NCBI GenBank assembly: GCA_019187365.1 | Contig: JABARE010000038.1 | Coordinates: 1 to 64,000, forward strand | Reading direction: 5' to 3' | DNA length: 64,000 nt | Origin: Saprospiraceae bacterium | GTDB taxonomy: Bacteria > Bacteroidota > Bacteroidia > Chitinophagales > Saprospiraceae | Shown: in pieces, positions 19,420 to 27,595 of the stretch | Position numbering within the stretch: the stretch's first letter is position 1 | Layout: each line of letters opens with the position of its first letter | The notes under the pieces: generated by a model | What the model saw: only the letters and a program-made list of their open reading frames with translations | What the model was told of the DNA's origin: nothing | Databases searched by the model: none | Program-made: the position numbers and the translations under genes

Positions 19420-20595
19420 TCACTGGCTTTGCTGACGGATCATTTCTTTTACCCGTTTCTTGAGCCGCTCCGCAGCATCGAGCAAAAGCACTTCGTTTGA
19501 AGGAAAGGGCAATGCCTTGGCATGCGTCAATTTTTTTGCGGCATCGGAAAGATGCCTGCTGTCGCCTTTGATCAAACGACCGTAGCGGTTCTCAAAAACA
19601 CCCTCAACTGAAACGGGTTTGGTCCAGGCAATTTCCTCACTCCGGGCACGGATAAAACTCAGTCGCCCGGTGACCAGCACCGATTTGCTTTGGGTCGTTT
19701 CTTCCATCGTTGCCGGATAACGGCGAACGACTTTGTGAACGACGGGTTTGCCCAGTGAATCTTTTAGCACTTTGCCGTTGGCATCTGTTTCGGTTTCTTC
19801 TTCTTCTTTTTCAACGACTTCGTCGAATACCCGGGAGCTCTCCCGTTCTGGACTAAATTCCATTTGCAGAAAATCGAGCTGGATCCAATAGTCGTATTCG
19901 ACCCCGGGATCGGGACGGGCATCGAAGGAACTCCACGCGCTGTTGAGTTCGTCGAGACCAAAACGGTGCAATTCCTCTTCTACCCGAAAGGGGAGTATGT
20001 GTTCGGTTTTGTTGGAGATCCGGAGCAGATAATGATCAGTGCCCAGGCGATGGGCCTGGCGCTTGAGCACTTCCTTGTCCCTGAAATCAGAAAATAGCGG
20101 GTCGATCTTATTCAGGAAATCCAGTGCTTTTCTTGCCGCTGTTTTATCGGAAGTGCTTTCGGATTCCCTGAGAAGCAACTGGGCCGTCTGGTAATAGTGT
20201 TCTGCCGATTTTTTGCGCGACTCCTTTACGATCTCACCGGTATGGATGAACCGAAAACTTGCCTGGTATCCGTCGGTGGCCACCAACGGCAACAGGCCCT
20301 CCACAAGGTCCTGCCGGTGTTCAATTCCACGGTACAGGGCAAGCAGACGTTCCCATTTGTCTTCGCCGTCTTCTTTTCGAATGGAGGCCTCTTTGTTGAG
20401 GTCGCGTTCCTGCGCCTTTCGAAAGGCGGTTTCCAGCAGTACGACCCGGTCGCGGTCGCGCTTTTTCTTTCCCGCCAGTTTCGAAACCAGGGCGGAAATG
20501 GCCTCGTCGTAACGCCCCCGGTCGATCATTTTGCGCGGACTGGCACAACTGGTGACCAGTAAGAACAGAATCAAAACTTGCAATGGATACCTCAT
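19420..20595 (-). CDS. Lipoprotein of unknown function
   Basis: 391 residues from the ATG at 20595. The frame is open further upstream only because it reads through the tRNA-Leu gene; that part is not protein. The start gives MRYPLQVLILFLLVTSCASP with a lipobox at VTSC. The N-terminal half is helical and charged (KMIDRGRYDEAISALVSKL), like a TPR repeat. The C-terminal half is beta-rich with an acidic EKEEEETETDANGK stretch, perhaps an exposed loop. I do not recognise the family. Being upstream of yidD by three bases suggests an envelope role, but that is inference from position only. Confidence 0.8.
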   Translation of the reverse strand: MRYPLQVLILFLLVTSCASPRKMIDRGRYDEAISALVSKLAGKKKRDRDRVVLLETAFRKAQERDLNKEASIRKEDGEDKWERLLALYRGIEHRQDLVEGLLPLVATDGYQASFRFIHTGEIVKESRKKSAEHYYQTAQLLLRESESTSDKTAARKALDFLNKIDPLFSDFRDKEVLKRQAHRLGTDHYLLRISNKTEHILPFRVEEELHRFGLDELNSAWSSFDARPDPGVEYDYWIQLDFLQMEFSPERESSRVFDEVVEKEEEETETDANGKVLKDSLGKPVVHKVVRRYPATMEETTQSKSVLVTGRLSFIRARSEEIAWTKPVSVEGVFENRYGRLIKGDSRHLSDAAKKLTHAKALPFPSNEVLLLDAAERLKKRVKEMIRQQSQ

Positions 20596-20705
20596 TGAAA
20601 TGAATCTAGCAGAAGAGCATCCTGGCCAGAAATATGGCAACACCGCGATGGCGGAGCTTTTCATATCCCTGTGGCGCCGGGATACACAATGGTTGCGAAA
20701 ATAGA

Positions 20706-20734
20706 AAGAGGAAACGAACCGCTCGCTTCCTCTT
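20706..20734 (-). terminator. Terminator after tRNA-Leu
   Basis: On the minus strand AAGAGGAA (20734-20727) pairs with TTCCTCTT (20713-20706), followed by TCTATTTT. It begins four bases after the tRNA 3' end. Confidence 0.7.
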
Positions 20735-20737
20735 AAG

Positions 20738-20819
20738 TGCCCGGGACAGGATTTGAACCTGCACACCTTTCGGCATACGCCCCTCAAACGTACGTGTCTA
20801 CCAATTCCACCACCCGGGC
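20738..20819 (-). tRNA. tRNA-Leu (anticodon GAG)
   Basis: The 82-nt cloverleaf on the minus strand begins GCCCGGGTGG. Acceptor GCCCGGG pairs with CCCGGGC, with discriminator A at 20738. The D arm holds TGGTAGACAC, anticodon stem TACGT/GCGTA encloses loop TTGAGGG with anticodon GAG, a long class II variable arm follows, and the T loop is GGTTCAAATCC. CCA is not encoded. The long variable arm and anticodon both specify leucine. Confidence 0.96.
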
Positions 20820-20920
20820 AGGGGTGCAAAGATAGAGAAGTAGGAGAATTATAAAAAAATGCACCGTCGCACGAAGAAATACAAGGCCGCTATCGCGCCA
20901 GGAGCAAAGTGCGATATATA

Positions 20921-20967
20921 TATTAAATTGTATTTTAATATATATTATATTATAAAACAATTTAATA
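20921..20967. repeat. AT-only imperfect palindrome (copy a)
   Basis: Perfect 11-base arms TATTAAATTGT (20921-20931) and ACAATTTAATA (20957-20967) flank an almost pure A/T core. It lies between tRNA-Leu and the AhpD-like gene. It resembles four other AT islands in this window (25842, 30871, 54671 and 59034). Confidence 0.6.
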
Positions 20968-20984
20968 TACTTTAGATTCAATTT

Positions 20985-21384
20985 GTTCATCGGAATCGCT
21001 CATTCAGAAGGATTTTATATATAAACTTTTTTATAATATTTTTCGTTCTTTTCTTGCAAATTACGGGGCATGCCCGTAATTTTACACCAAATCCCGGTGA
21101 CAGTAAGAACTCAATGACGATTTGAGTGCGCTTTCGCTTCCGGCTTTTGCCGGTTTCTCCTTTTGAGGCGGGATTTTCAGTTCCTTTCGAATCATCTGCT
21201 CGTTCAGATAAAGATCGTAGTTTTCTTATTTTGAGACCTTAGTCGAAAGAGCCTGAATTTGCGCCTTGCAAATTTGGGCTTTTTTTTTGCCCGAAACCTG
21301 GCGCCCTTTGCCATAGGTTCCATGCGGATCTCCACGGGCAAATCCATTCAATGTGCATCCTAAGTTCTCTGCTGGACCGCTTGT
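20985..21384 (+). other. Gene-free stretch with hairpins and a plus-strand terminator
   Basis: No protein frame is convincing. Visible hairpins: TTACGGG/CCCGTAA (21061-21079), CTCAA/TTGAG (21110-21126), CCGGC/GCCGG (21140-21153), ATCTG/CAGAT (21194-21209) and the terminator at 21250-21288. Neighbouring genes are on the minus strand, so the plus-strand terminator suggests an unannotated transcript of about 200-230 nt. The promoter is not clear. Confidence 0.4.
21250..21288 (+). terminator. Intrinsic terminator with no plus-strand gene before it
   Basis: The 13-bp stem AGCCTGAATTTGC (21250-21262) with GCAAATTTGGGCT (21268-21280), including two G-U pairs, has loop GCCTT and a T tract at 21280-21288. 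The T tract shows direction plus. Confidence 0.75.
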
Positions 21385-21759
21385 TCAGTCCCCTGCCTTG
21401 GGATCGGAACCGTCGCTTTGCAGGAGTTCTTCCCAGAAGGCTGCGGCGCGCCTCGTATGCGGAATGCAAATCGATCCTCCAACCATGTTGGCTATGGCAA
21501 ACACTTCGTAGATCATTTCCGTGGTTGCGCCCGCTTCGTGGCATTTCTGAAGGTGGTAGCTGATGCAATCGTCGCAGCGAAGCACCATAGAGGCAACCAG
21601 TCCAAGCAATTCCTTGGTGCGCACGTCGAGTGCGCCTTCCCGGTACATTTGCTGATCCAGAGCAAAAAAGCGTTTCAGCGCGAGGTTGTCTTTGGAAAGA
21701 ATGACCTCGTTCATTTTGGACCGGTAAGCGTTGAAATCGTCGACGACTGACATATTCAT
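21385..21759 (-). CDS. Carboxymuconolactone decarboxylase / AhpD-like protein
   Basis: 124 residues (or 122 from the second Met). An all-alpha CMD-family protein with the redox motif CDDC in VLRCDDCISYHLQKCHEAG, followed by ATTEMIYEVFAIANMVGG, as in AhpD-type alkylhydroperoxidases. Members use the CxxC plus a nearby His to reduce peroxides or act in peroxide-linked electron transfer; the exact substrate is unknown. It starts 12 bases after the stop of a membrane protein on the same strand, so they form a two-gene operon. Confidence 0.9.
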   Translation of the reverse strand: MNMSVVDDFNAYRSKMNEVILSKDNLALKRFFALDQQMYREGALDVRTKELLGLVASMVLRCDDCISYHLQKCHEAGATTEMIYEVFAIANMVGGSICIPHTRRAAAFWEELLQSDGSDPKAGD

Positions 21760-21771
21760 TAAGTGTAATAG

Positions 21772-22239
21772 TTATACTTCGTTCCGGTTTAGCTGCATCC
21801 AGATGCTTCGAAAGATGCGGGGGATGAGCAACAGGGACGAGATCATGTACCCGGTTGCCCAGAAGACCATGAGCCCACGGATGTAGCGGCTCATCCATTG
21901 CTGCTCCCGGACCGGGAGGTGCCCCGAAAGCTCCTGCAGCCCGATGTCATGCACAAAGACCCTGAAAGCGTGAAACAAGTCAAAACCCACCAGGAAAGCC
22001 GGTACGGCGCCCAACAGGATCAACACCTTCAACGGGATGGACCAAGCAAACGGGGTCAGTGGCCACAGAAAGCACCACCGGATAAAGGTGATCCCCCCAA
22101 CGATGAAAATGACCTGAGCCTGCTGGAACGGGTAGGCGATTTCATAGGTCCTTAGAGGAAGGAGCAGAATCCATGCGGCAGCAAATGCTCCGGCAATCCA
22201 GCAAATTTCGAGAATGATTTTTTTTATAAGTGCGTTCAT
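21772..22239 (-). CDS. Integral membrane protein of unknown function
   Basis: 155 residues from the ATG at 22239. The reading frame continues upstream but that part crosses a dispersed repeat and lacks protein character. About four transmembrane segments are visible: IILEICWIAGAFAAAWILLL, VIFIVGGITFIRWCFLWPL, LKVLILLGAVPAFLVGFDLF and GLMVFWATGYMISSLLLIP. A soluble loop (VHDIGLQELSGHLPVREQQ) lies between segments three and four. I do not recognise the family. Its operon partner is the AhpD-like protein 12 bases downstream. Confidence 0.8.
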   Translation of the reverse strand: MNALIKKIILEICWIAGAFAAAWILLLPLRTYEIAYPFQQAQVIFIVGGITFIRWCFLWPLTPFAWSIPLKVLILLGAVPAFLVGFDLFHAFRVFVHDIGLQELSGHLPVREQQWMSRYIRGLMVFWATGYMISSLLLIPRIFRSIWMQLNRNEV

Positions 22240-22320
22240 GCTGCTCCCTGTGGGATTCCATCGGCCCTTGAACGGGGCGTGCTGGCAGGTTTCCCCAATC
22301 GGCACCTCGAATTACCCTCC

Positions 22321-22390
22321 ATTGCACCAGTCTGCCCGCCACAGGCTTACGCACACCAAAGAAATTAGCTTTACAATACTTCGTTGCAGC
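22321..22390. repeat. Dispersed 70-nt repeat, copy A
   Basis: ATTGCACCAGTCTGCCCGCC (22321-22340) and GCTTTACAATACTTCGTTGCAGC-like sequence (22368-22390) match copy B at 60116-60183 at 19 of 20 and 21 of 23 positions, with a diverged spacer of similar length. It lies in the divergent promoter region of the membrane protein and AI-2E-type permease genes. Confidence 0.7.
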
Positions 22391-22499
22391 TCAGTTAGTT
22401 ATAGTTTTACATAACCGCCGTACACGCGTCTCGTCTTGTTTTCCTAATTTCATTCAGGCATCAAAATGGAGTTATTAGAGCTGCCCTTATCTTTAGGCC

Positions 22500-23621
22500 A
22501 TGTGGCAAAAGTATTACAGATACGCAATCGGAGCGCTGATCCTCGTTTTTCTCGCTTTCGTTTTCAGCTACTTTATCGAATTGGTGAGCTACATCCTGTT
22601 GAGCTGGGTCATCAGTATGATTGGGCAACCGGTGATGCATTTTATGCTGGTCAAAATGAAACTCCAGCGATTTCCCCAGGGAAAAGCCATTGCCGCCCTC
22701 AGTACTCTGGTTGTCTTGTTTACTGTGGTCGGAGTGCTGTTGTGGACCTTTGTTCCACTGGTTGTGCGGCAGGCGGTTTTGCTATCAGAGGTTGACTTCA
22801 ACGCCATTTCGCTCGTTCTGCAGGAACCCATAGACAAACTAAACACCTGGCTGCGCTCAATGGGCCTCGAGCCGGGTCCGAGCGCTGCAGACCAGATACA
22901 AAACCTCATAGGGAGTTATTTTGACCCCTCCTCGCTAAGTGTGTTTTTTGGAGACCTGCTGGGCAAGGCCAGCTACCTGATCATCGGTTTGTTTTCCATA
23001 CTTTTTATCAGTTTCTTCTTCTTAAAAGAGCGGGGTCTATTTACCGAAATCGTTCTGGCTATGGTTCCGACCGGCATGGAGACCAAAGCCGCTCACGTCA
23101 TCGACGAAGTGAGTTACCTGCTTACGCGCTATTTCGGAGGGATCGTCGTGCAGATGACCATACTGCTCATGATGGCTGCCGGAATGCTGAGTTTTTTTGG
23201 AATCAAGAATGCCTTTCTGATCGCAGCTTTCTATGCGGTGATGAACATCATTCCATACCTCGGCCCCCTGATTGGGGCGGTATTCGCCTGCCTGCTCACG
23301 ATTTCTTCCAACCTGGAACTGGATTTTTACCAGCAACTCGTTCCCCTGCTCCTCCGCGTTCTGGCCGTATTCGGAGTCACCAAACTGATCGACGATTTTA
23401 TTTTGCAACCCTACATCTTTTCCAAACGCGTGCAGGCCCACCCGCTTGAGATTTTTATCATCATTTTGGTGGGCGCAAGGATCGGGGGCGTTACGGGCAT
23501 GGTGCTGGCCATCCCCTTTTACACCATTTTCCGGGTCATTGCCAAAACCTTTCTCAGCGAATTCAAAGTCATCCGCAAGATCACTGGCGAGCTGAAGACC
23601 CGCTCTCAGGGAACGGATTAG
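22500..23621 (+). CDS. AI-2E family transporter (UPF0118 type)
   Basis: 373 residues, typical of the family. About eight membrane helices: ALILVFLAFVFSYFIELVSY near the start, AIAALSTLVVLFTVVGVLLW, a central soluble part (residues 95-155), IGLFSILFISFFFLKERG, and a C-terminal bundle with the conserved AFYAVMNIIPYLGPLIGAV and ILVGARIGGVTGMVLAIP. Family members have been linked to autoinducer-2 export or Na+/H+ exchange, so the substrate is not fixed by sequence. A 103-base gap to the next gene makes co-transcription possible. Confidence 0.9.
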   Translation: MWQKYYRYAIGALILVFLAFVFSYFIELVSYILLSWVISMIGQPVMHFMLVKMKLQRFPQGKAIAALSTLVVLFTVVGVLLWTFVPLVVRQAVLLSEVDFNAISLVLQEPIDKLNTWLRSMGLEPGPSAADQIQNLIGSYFDPSSLSVFFGDLLGKASYLIIGLFSILFISFFFLKERGLFTEIVLAMVPTGMETKAAHVIDEVSYLLTRYFGGIVVQMTILLMMAAGMLSFFGIKNAFLIAAFYAVMNIIPYLGPLIGAVFACLLTISSNLELDFYQQLVPLLLRVLAVFGVTKLIDDFILQPYIFSKRVQAHPLEIFIIILVGARIGGVTGMVLAIPFYTIFRVIAKTFLSEFKVIRKITGELKTRSQGTD

Positions 23622-23724
23622 CCGCCGGTTTGCCTCCATTTTTCTGCCAGCGCACAAGGGCATAACAGGAAATTACCCGATTGATGGGTGGTACAATGCC
23701 GAATATCATAATTTTATACCCGCA

Positions 23725-24390
23725 ATGTGGTCTGAAATCGTCCATGCACTGAACACCTACTGGAACGCTCTGGCCGGATCCATTCCCGCCATCGCCAATG
23801 CCGTAATCATCCTGATCGCCGGTTGGCTGCTGGCGCTGGTCACCCAATGGCTGGCGTTTGCGCTCTGCCGGTTTCTAGGCTTGCATCAAATCAGTGAAAA
23901 AACGGGAGTACACCGGTTCCTGGAGCGCCGCGGTTTCAAGCAGGGTTTTTCTGGTCTAACCGCCAAACTCTTTTTCTGGCTCGTCATGCTCATCGTGCTG
24001 GAGCGATTTTTCGACCTCCTTGGATTGCCAATCGTTGCAGAATTGTTGGGTGAGGCCATTGCCTTTATCCCCAGCCTGCTCGTTGCCGGGGCCATCGTCG
24101 TGGTCGGCTTTTACCTGGCATCGTTCACGGCCGGACTGATCAGCGATGCCCTCGAATCCGCTGAATATCCTCGGCCGGCACTTGTTGCCCGCATCGCCTT
24201 TTACAGCATTGCCTTTTTCAGCATCGCCATTGCGTTGACGCAAATTGGCATCGGACAAACCCTGATCACCAACGTAGTCAGCATTTTCTTCGGTTCTGCC
24301 GGACTGGCCTTTGCCATTGCTTTTGGACTTGGGGGCAAAGCCTGGGCCGAACGACTCATCGAAAAGTATTTTGGAGGAAAAGAGCAGTAA
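23725..24390 (+). CDS. MscS-like conserved transmembrane-helix protein
   Basis: 221 residues with about five helices. It has the 'conserved TM helix' organisation of MscS relatives (PF05552 type): IPAIANAVIILIAGWLLALV, LFFWLVMLIVLERFFDLLG, FIPSLLVAGAIVVVGFYLA, and a last amphipathic stretch NVVSIFFGSAGLAFAIAFGLGGKAWAERLIEKY, which matches the MscS pore-lining TM3 pattern. The cytoplasmic beta domain of true MscS is absent, since the protein ends about 12 residues after the pore helix. It may be a minimal channel or scaffold; gating cannot be inferred. Confidence 0.85.
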   Translation: MWSEIVHALNTYWNALAGSIPAIANAVIILIAGWLLALVTQWLAFALCRFLGLHQISEKTGVHRFLERRGFKQGFSGLTAKLFFWLVMLIVLERFFDLLGLPIVAELLGEAIAFIPSLLVAGAIVVVGFYLASFTAGLISDALESAEYPRPALVARIAFYSIAFFSIAIALTQIGIGQTLITNVVSIFFGSAGLAFAIAFGLGGKAWAERLIEKYFGGKEQ

Positions 24391-24646
24391 GCCACAAAAC
24401 AGTCTCGGAGGCAGGACACAGGAGCTTTACATCGGGGAGCCGAGATCTCCTGGCACAGGTTGAGGTGGCAAGGTATTTTTCAAGGCATTCCTGCCAACGG
24501 TTATGACCTTAAAGGGAGCCGCTGAGCTACGGCAACATAACTACCTTGTTCTATTTTGCTCATTTTTAGCCCTCAAATGGCATTATAATTGCACAAAGTC
24601 TTAATTTTGAGGCCTGTTTAACCATTCATTCAACGAAACCTTACAT
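24391..24646. promoter_or_regulatory. Upstream region of the OmpA gene with -7 box
   Basis: TAATTTTG at 24602-24609 matches the Bacteroidota -7 consensus TAnnTTTG exactly and lies 37 bases before the ATG. A good -33 TTTG at the right distance is not evident. Nothing else was recognised in this interval. Confidence 0.5.
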
Positions 24647-25540
24647 ATGAAAAAATTAAGTTACCTGGTATTGGCCGTTACCCTGATGGCATCCTGCGTA
24701 TCGAGTAAAAAATACAAAGACCTCGAAGCGCGGATGAGCGAAACGGAGATGAGTTTGCAGAAGTGCAACCAAAAGCTGAGCGACTGCGAAAATGAAAAGA
24801 GCAAGCTGGTGGATGACTGCAAAATGAAAACCGGAAAACTCGAATCGGACCTTGCGGCCAAAGAGGGAAAAGTCAAAAGCCTTGAAGATCAGATGGATAT
24901 GCTGCGCAAAACCAACAACAACCTGCTGGATCGCCTGGCTGATCTCTCCATCGTAAGCAAATCCGGGGCAGAGAGCATTCGCAAAACCCTGGATGTACTC
25001 AACGAGAAGGACAAACAGATCAATGCGCTCAACAAAGCCATGGCCCAGAAAGATTCCATGATGCTTACCCTGGTGCTCAACCTCAAGCGCTCCCTGGCGG
25101 GAGTGTCCAGCGACGATGTGAACATCGAAGTAAAGCAAGGCGTGGTGTTCATTTCACTGTCTGACAAAATGTTGTTCCGTACGGCCAGCGCCGTCATTAA
25201 CGACAATGCAGGCAAAGTCCTCGAAAAGATTGCCAAAGTACTCAACGATCACAAAGACCTCAACATCCTCGTGGAGGGCCACACCGACAACGTTCCCATG
25301 TCGAGTGAATGCGTTGCCGACAACTGGGACCTGAGTGCAAAACGCGCAACTTCGGTGGTGCGTCAACTGCAGGCCAGGTATAAAGTGGAGCCCTCCAGAA
25401 TGACTGCCGGAGGCCGCTCTGAATACGCTCCCAAGGTGGCCAACACCAACGCGGAAGGAAGGCAGAAAAACCGCAGGACGGAAATCATCATCCTGCCAAA
25501 ACTCGACCAGTTCTTCGACCTGCTCAACCCGCGTTCGTAG
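24647..25540 (+). CDS. OmpA-family peptidoglycan-binding lipoprotein
   Basis: 297 residues. The lipoprotein signal MKKLSYLVLAVTLMASC has its lipid Cys at 17. A long coiled coil (about 22-130) starts KKYKDLEARMSETE and carries heptads. The OmpA/MotB domain spans about 155-285: LLFRTASAVINDNAGKVLEK, the signature NILVEGHTDNVP, and NWDLSAKRATSVVRQL...MTAGGRSE...GRQKNRRTEI. The domain binds the diaminopimelate peptide of peptidoglycan, tying the outer membrane to the wall. It is monocistronic with a strong terminator at 25651. Confidence 0.94.
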   Translation: MKKLSYLVLAVTLMASCVSSKKYKDLEARMSETEMSLQKCNQKLSDCENEKSKLVDDCKMKTGKLESDLAAKEGKVKSLEDQMDMLRKTNNNLLDRLADLSIVSKSGAESIRKTLDVLNEKDKQINALNKAMAQKDSMMLTLVLNLKRSLAGVSSDDVNIEVKQGVVFISLSDKMLFRTASAVINDNAGKVLEKIAKVLNDHKDLNILVEGHTDNVPMSSECVADNWDLSAKRATSVVRQLQARYKVEPSRMTAGGRSEYAPKVANTNAEGRQKNRRTEIIILPKLDQFFDLLNPRS

Positions 25541-25650
25541 CCATAGGGTGAATCTGGTAACGGCCAACTGATTCCGCAGTCTTTGAGACCGGGCGGCTTT
25601 AATGTGCCAACTCCGGTTTGCTGGAGGCACAATCAGGAACAATGAATAAG

Positions 25651-25685
25651 GCGCTGTGACCACGAGTGGGTCACGGCGCTTTTTT
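25651..25685 (+). terminator. Intrinsic terminator after the OmpA gene
   Basis: The 11-bp stem GCGCTGTGACC (25651-25661) and GGTCACGGCGC (25669-25679) contains one G-U pair and is followed by T at 25680-25685. Confidence 0.92.
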
Positions 25686-26115
25686 GTTAAATTCGGCGAC
25701 TCCGGAATAAAAGGCTTCCCAAACCCCCTCCGGCAGGGATTTTGCCAAGCATTGTATTCATTGGCAATGTCAAAATATTATTTGGTATAGCTGTTGGTGG
25801 CAAAGGGGGCAGGAACAGGATGACCAGGATGGATGCATAGGTTAAATTATTTCGCATCGTTTCATATTATTATGAATCATTATTTATATTCAATTGTAAT
25901 GTACTTATCTAAATATTATAATATAATTTAATTTAACTTTCTTTAACTCTATACCCGAAAATCTGCTGGCAGATTGGCGATTTCGCACTATAATTACGGC
26001 CGACAAAACGCAAACCTTTCAAGCGTTCTGCAACGAAATTTTTTTTTAATCGTTTATAGAAACTGGCTTCAAAATTTAATTTCACTTTCATCAAATCTGT
26101 AAAATCTGGTCAATT
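25686..26115. other. Gene-free AT-rich interval before exbB
   Basis: No coding frame is supported. It contains AT palindrome copy b (25842-25931) and probably the promoter of the exbB operon, although no TAnnTTTG box at a good distance was found. Confidence 0.5.
25842..25931. repeat. AT-rich imperfect palindrome (copy b)
   Basis: Outer arms TTAAATTAT (25842-25850) and ATAATTTAA (25923-25931) are perfect. A 12-base perfect palindrome, ATATTATAATAT (25913-25924), lies inside. Almost all A/T apart from a few bases near the left arm. Confidence 0.5.
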
Positions 26116-26940
26116 ATGAGCAATCAAAAAGCAAGTGCTGCCAAGGATGCATCGAGCAGCAAGTTCAGTTCGATGTTTGCAGCCGTTGCCATTCCCCTGG
26201 CGCTGGTGATCGGCCTCCTGGTTTTTAAATTTATTTTAGGAGACCCCTCCCACTTCGAGAACGGAGACCCCAAGGGGCACCCGCATCCTGGAGATTACCT
26301 GGGCATGATGTACAAGGGAGGGCCACTGGTTCCCATCCTCATGGCAAACTTCATCATCGTTTTGTCTGTCATTATCGAGCGTCTGATCACCATCGGAGCG
26401 GCTTCAGGAAAAGGCTCCATACAGAATTTTGTTCGCAGGATCAAGGTGAACCTGGACAACAACTCCATCGATCAGGCCATCGCTGACTGCGACAAGCAAA
26501 AGGGTTCTGTGGCCAACGTCATCCGGGAAGGCCTGACCAAATACAAAGAGATGGCCTCCAACACCCAGATGGACAAAGAGCAGAAGGTTCTTGCAATCCA
26601 GAAGGAGATCGAAGAATCCACCTCCCTGGAGTTACCCGTGTTGGAAAAAAACCTGGTCATTCTCGCCACCATTTCGTCGGTCGCCACGCTGCTCGGTTTG
26701 TTGGGAACGGTATTCGGAATGATCCGTGCCTTTTCTGCCATCGCCACTGCGGGCGCCCCGGATGCCGTTGCGCTGTCGACGGGTATTTCGGAGGCCCTGA
26801 TCAATACCGCACTCGGTATTGGGACCTCTGCACTTGCTATCATTTCATACAACTATTTCACGACCCGGATTGACGGCATGACCTACGGAATTGACGAAGC
26901 TGGATTTTCGATTGCCCAGACTTTCGCGGCAAAGCACTAA
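26116..26940 (+). CDS. exbB: MotA/TolQ/ExbB proton channel protein
   Basis: 274 residues, the Bacteroidota type with an extra N-terminal helix (FAAVAIPLALVIGLLVFKFIL). Next comes GGPLVPILMANFIIVLSVIIER, a cytoplasmic domain (about 95-170), then the two channel helices NLVILATISSVATLLGLLGTV and SEALINTALGIGTSALAIISY. It forms a pentamer around ExbD and uses the proton motive force to drive TonB. It heads an operon with two exbD genes and tonB (gaps of 22, 27 and 48 bases). A likely client is the TonB-dependent receptor at 48718. Confidence 0.94.
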   Translation: MSNQKASAAKDASSSKFSSMFAAVAIPLALVIGLLVFKFILGDPSHFENGDPKGHPHPGDYLGMMYKGGPLVPILMANFIIVLSVIIERLITIGAASGKGSIQNFVRRIKVNLDNNSIDQAIADCDKQKGSVANVIREGLTKYKEMASNTQMDKEQKVLAIQKEIEESTSLELPVLEKNLVILATISSVATLLGLLGTVFGMIRAFSAIATAGAPDAVALSTGISEALINTALGIGTSALAIISYNYFTTRIDGMTYGIDEAGFSIAQTFAAKH

Positions 26941-26962
26941 TCAACTTCCATACTGAACGATT

Positions 26963-27568
26963 ATGCCAAAAGTCAAGGTTCCCCGGAAGAGCACAGCGAT
27001 CGACATGACGGCCATGTGCGACGTGGCCTTCTTGCTGCTGACCTTCTTTATCCTTACCACCAAGTTTCGGCCCCAGGAAGTAGTCCAAATCGACATTCCT
27101 TCCTCTACCGCTCAGATTCCCATACCGGATCGCGACATCATGATGTTTCAGATCTCACCCGAGGGAAAGGTATTCTTCGGACTCGACGACCAAAATACCC
27201 GGCTCAAACTTTTATCGAGACTAGAGGAGGGTTATGGTTTGAAGTTCACCGACGACCAAAAGGATGCCTTCCGCCTGGCTGAATTATGGGGGATGGACAT
27301 CCGTGAATTGCCGGGCTATCTCAGTCTGGACGCCAACGGCCGTGCCAACTACCAGCATCCCGGCTTGCGCATCGACACCACGGGTGGCGAGCACCAGCTC
27401 GAAGACCTCATCCTTTGGTCAAGGCAGGAAAACAACAACCTGAGAATTGCCATCAAAGCCGACAAAACAACTGAGTACAAAGCCTTCGATGCAGTCATTG
27501 AAGCGCTCCAAAACAGAAAGGTGAACCGATTTAACCTGATCACTTCCGCGCGGAGCGCCCAGGAGTGA
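26963..27568 (+). CDS. exbD: ExbD/TolR biopolymer transport protein (first copy)
   Basis: 201 residues, longer than the usual 135-150. The basic N terminus KVKVPRKSTAIDMTAMCD leads into one helix, VAFLLLTFFILTTKF, with the essential Asp in the MCDVAF context. The periplasmic domain ends NLRIAIKADKTTEYKAFDAVIEALQ...NRFNLITSA. An insertion at about residues 75-140 (DDQKDAFRLAELWGMDIRELPG) is not part of the basic ExbD fold. It works with ExbB as the stator for TonB. Confidence 0.93.
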   Translation: MPKVKVPRKSTAIDMTAMCDVAFLLLTFFILTTKFRPQEVVQIDIPSSTAQIPIPDRDIMMFQISPEGKVFFGLDDQNTRLKLLSRLEEGYGLKFTDDQKDAFRLAELWGMDIRELPGYLSLDANGRANYQHPGLRIDTTGGEHQLEDLILWSRQENNNLRIAIKADKTTEYKAFDAVIEALQNRKVNRFNLITSARSAQE

Positions 27569-27595
27569 CGACTTTCAACTATAAATTGAGCTGCT

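Noticed and set aside
20596..20829. N-terminal extension of the lipoprotein frame into tRNA-Leu (product like GGIGRHVRLRG)
   Set aside because: This is the typical translation of a tRNA gene. The ATG at 20595 gives a proper lipoprotein signal.
22240..22305. Upstream extension of the 21772 membrane protein
   Set aside because: The added 22 residues have no signal or membrane character and overlap the border of the dispersed repeat region; the ATG at 22239 is better.
23037..23663. 208-codon minus-strand frame
   Set aside because: Antisense shadow of the AI-2E-type permease; the Asp/His/Gln-rich product arises from reading hydrophobic codons backwards.
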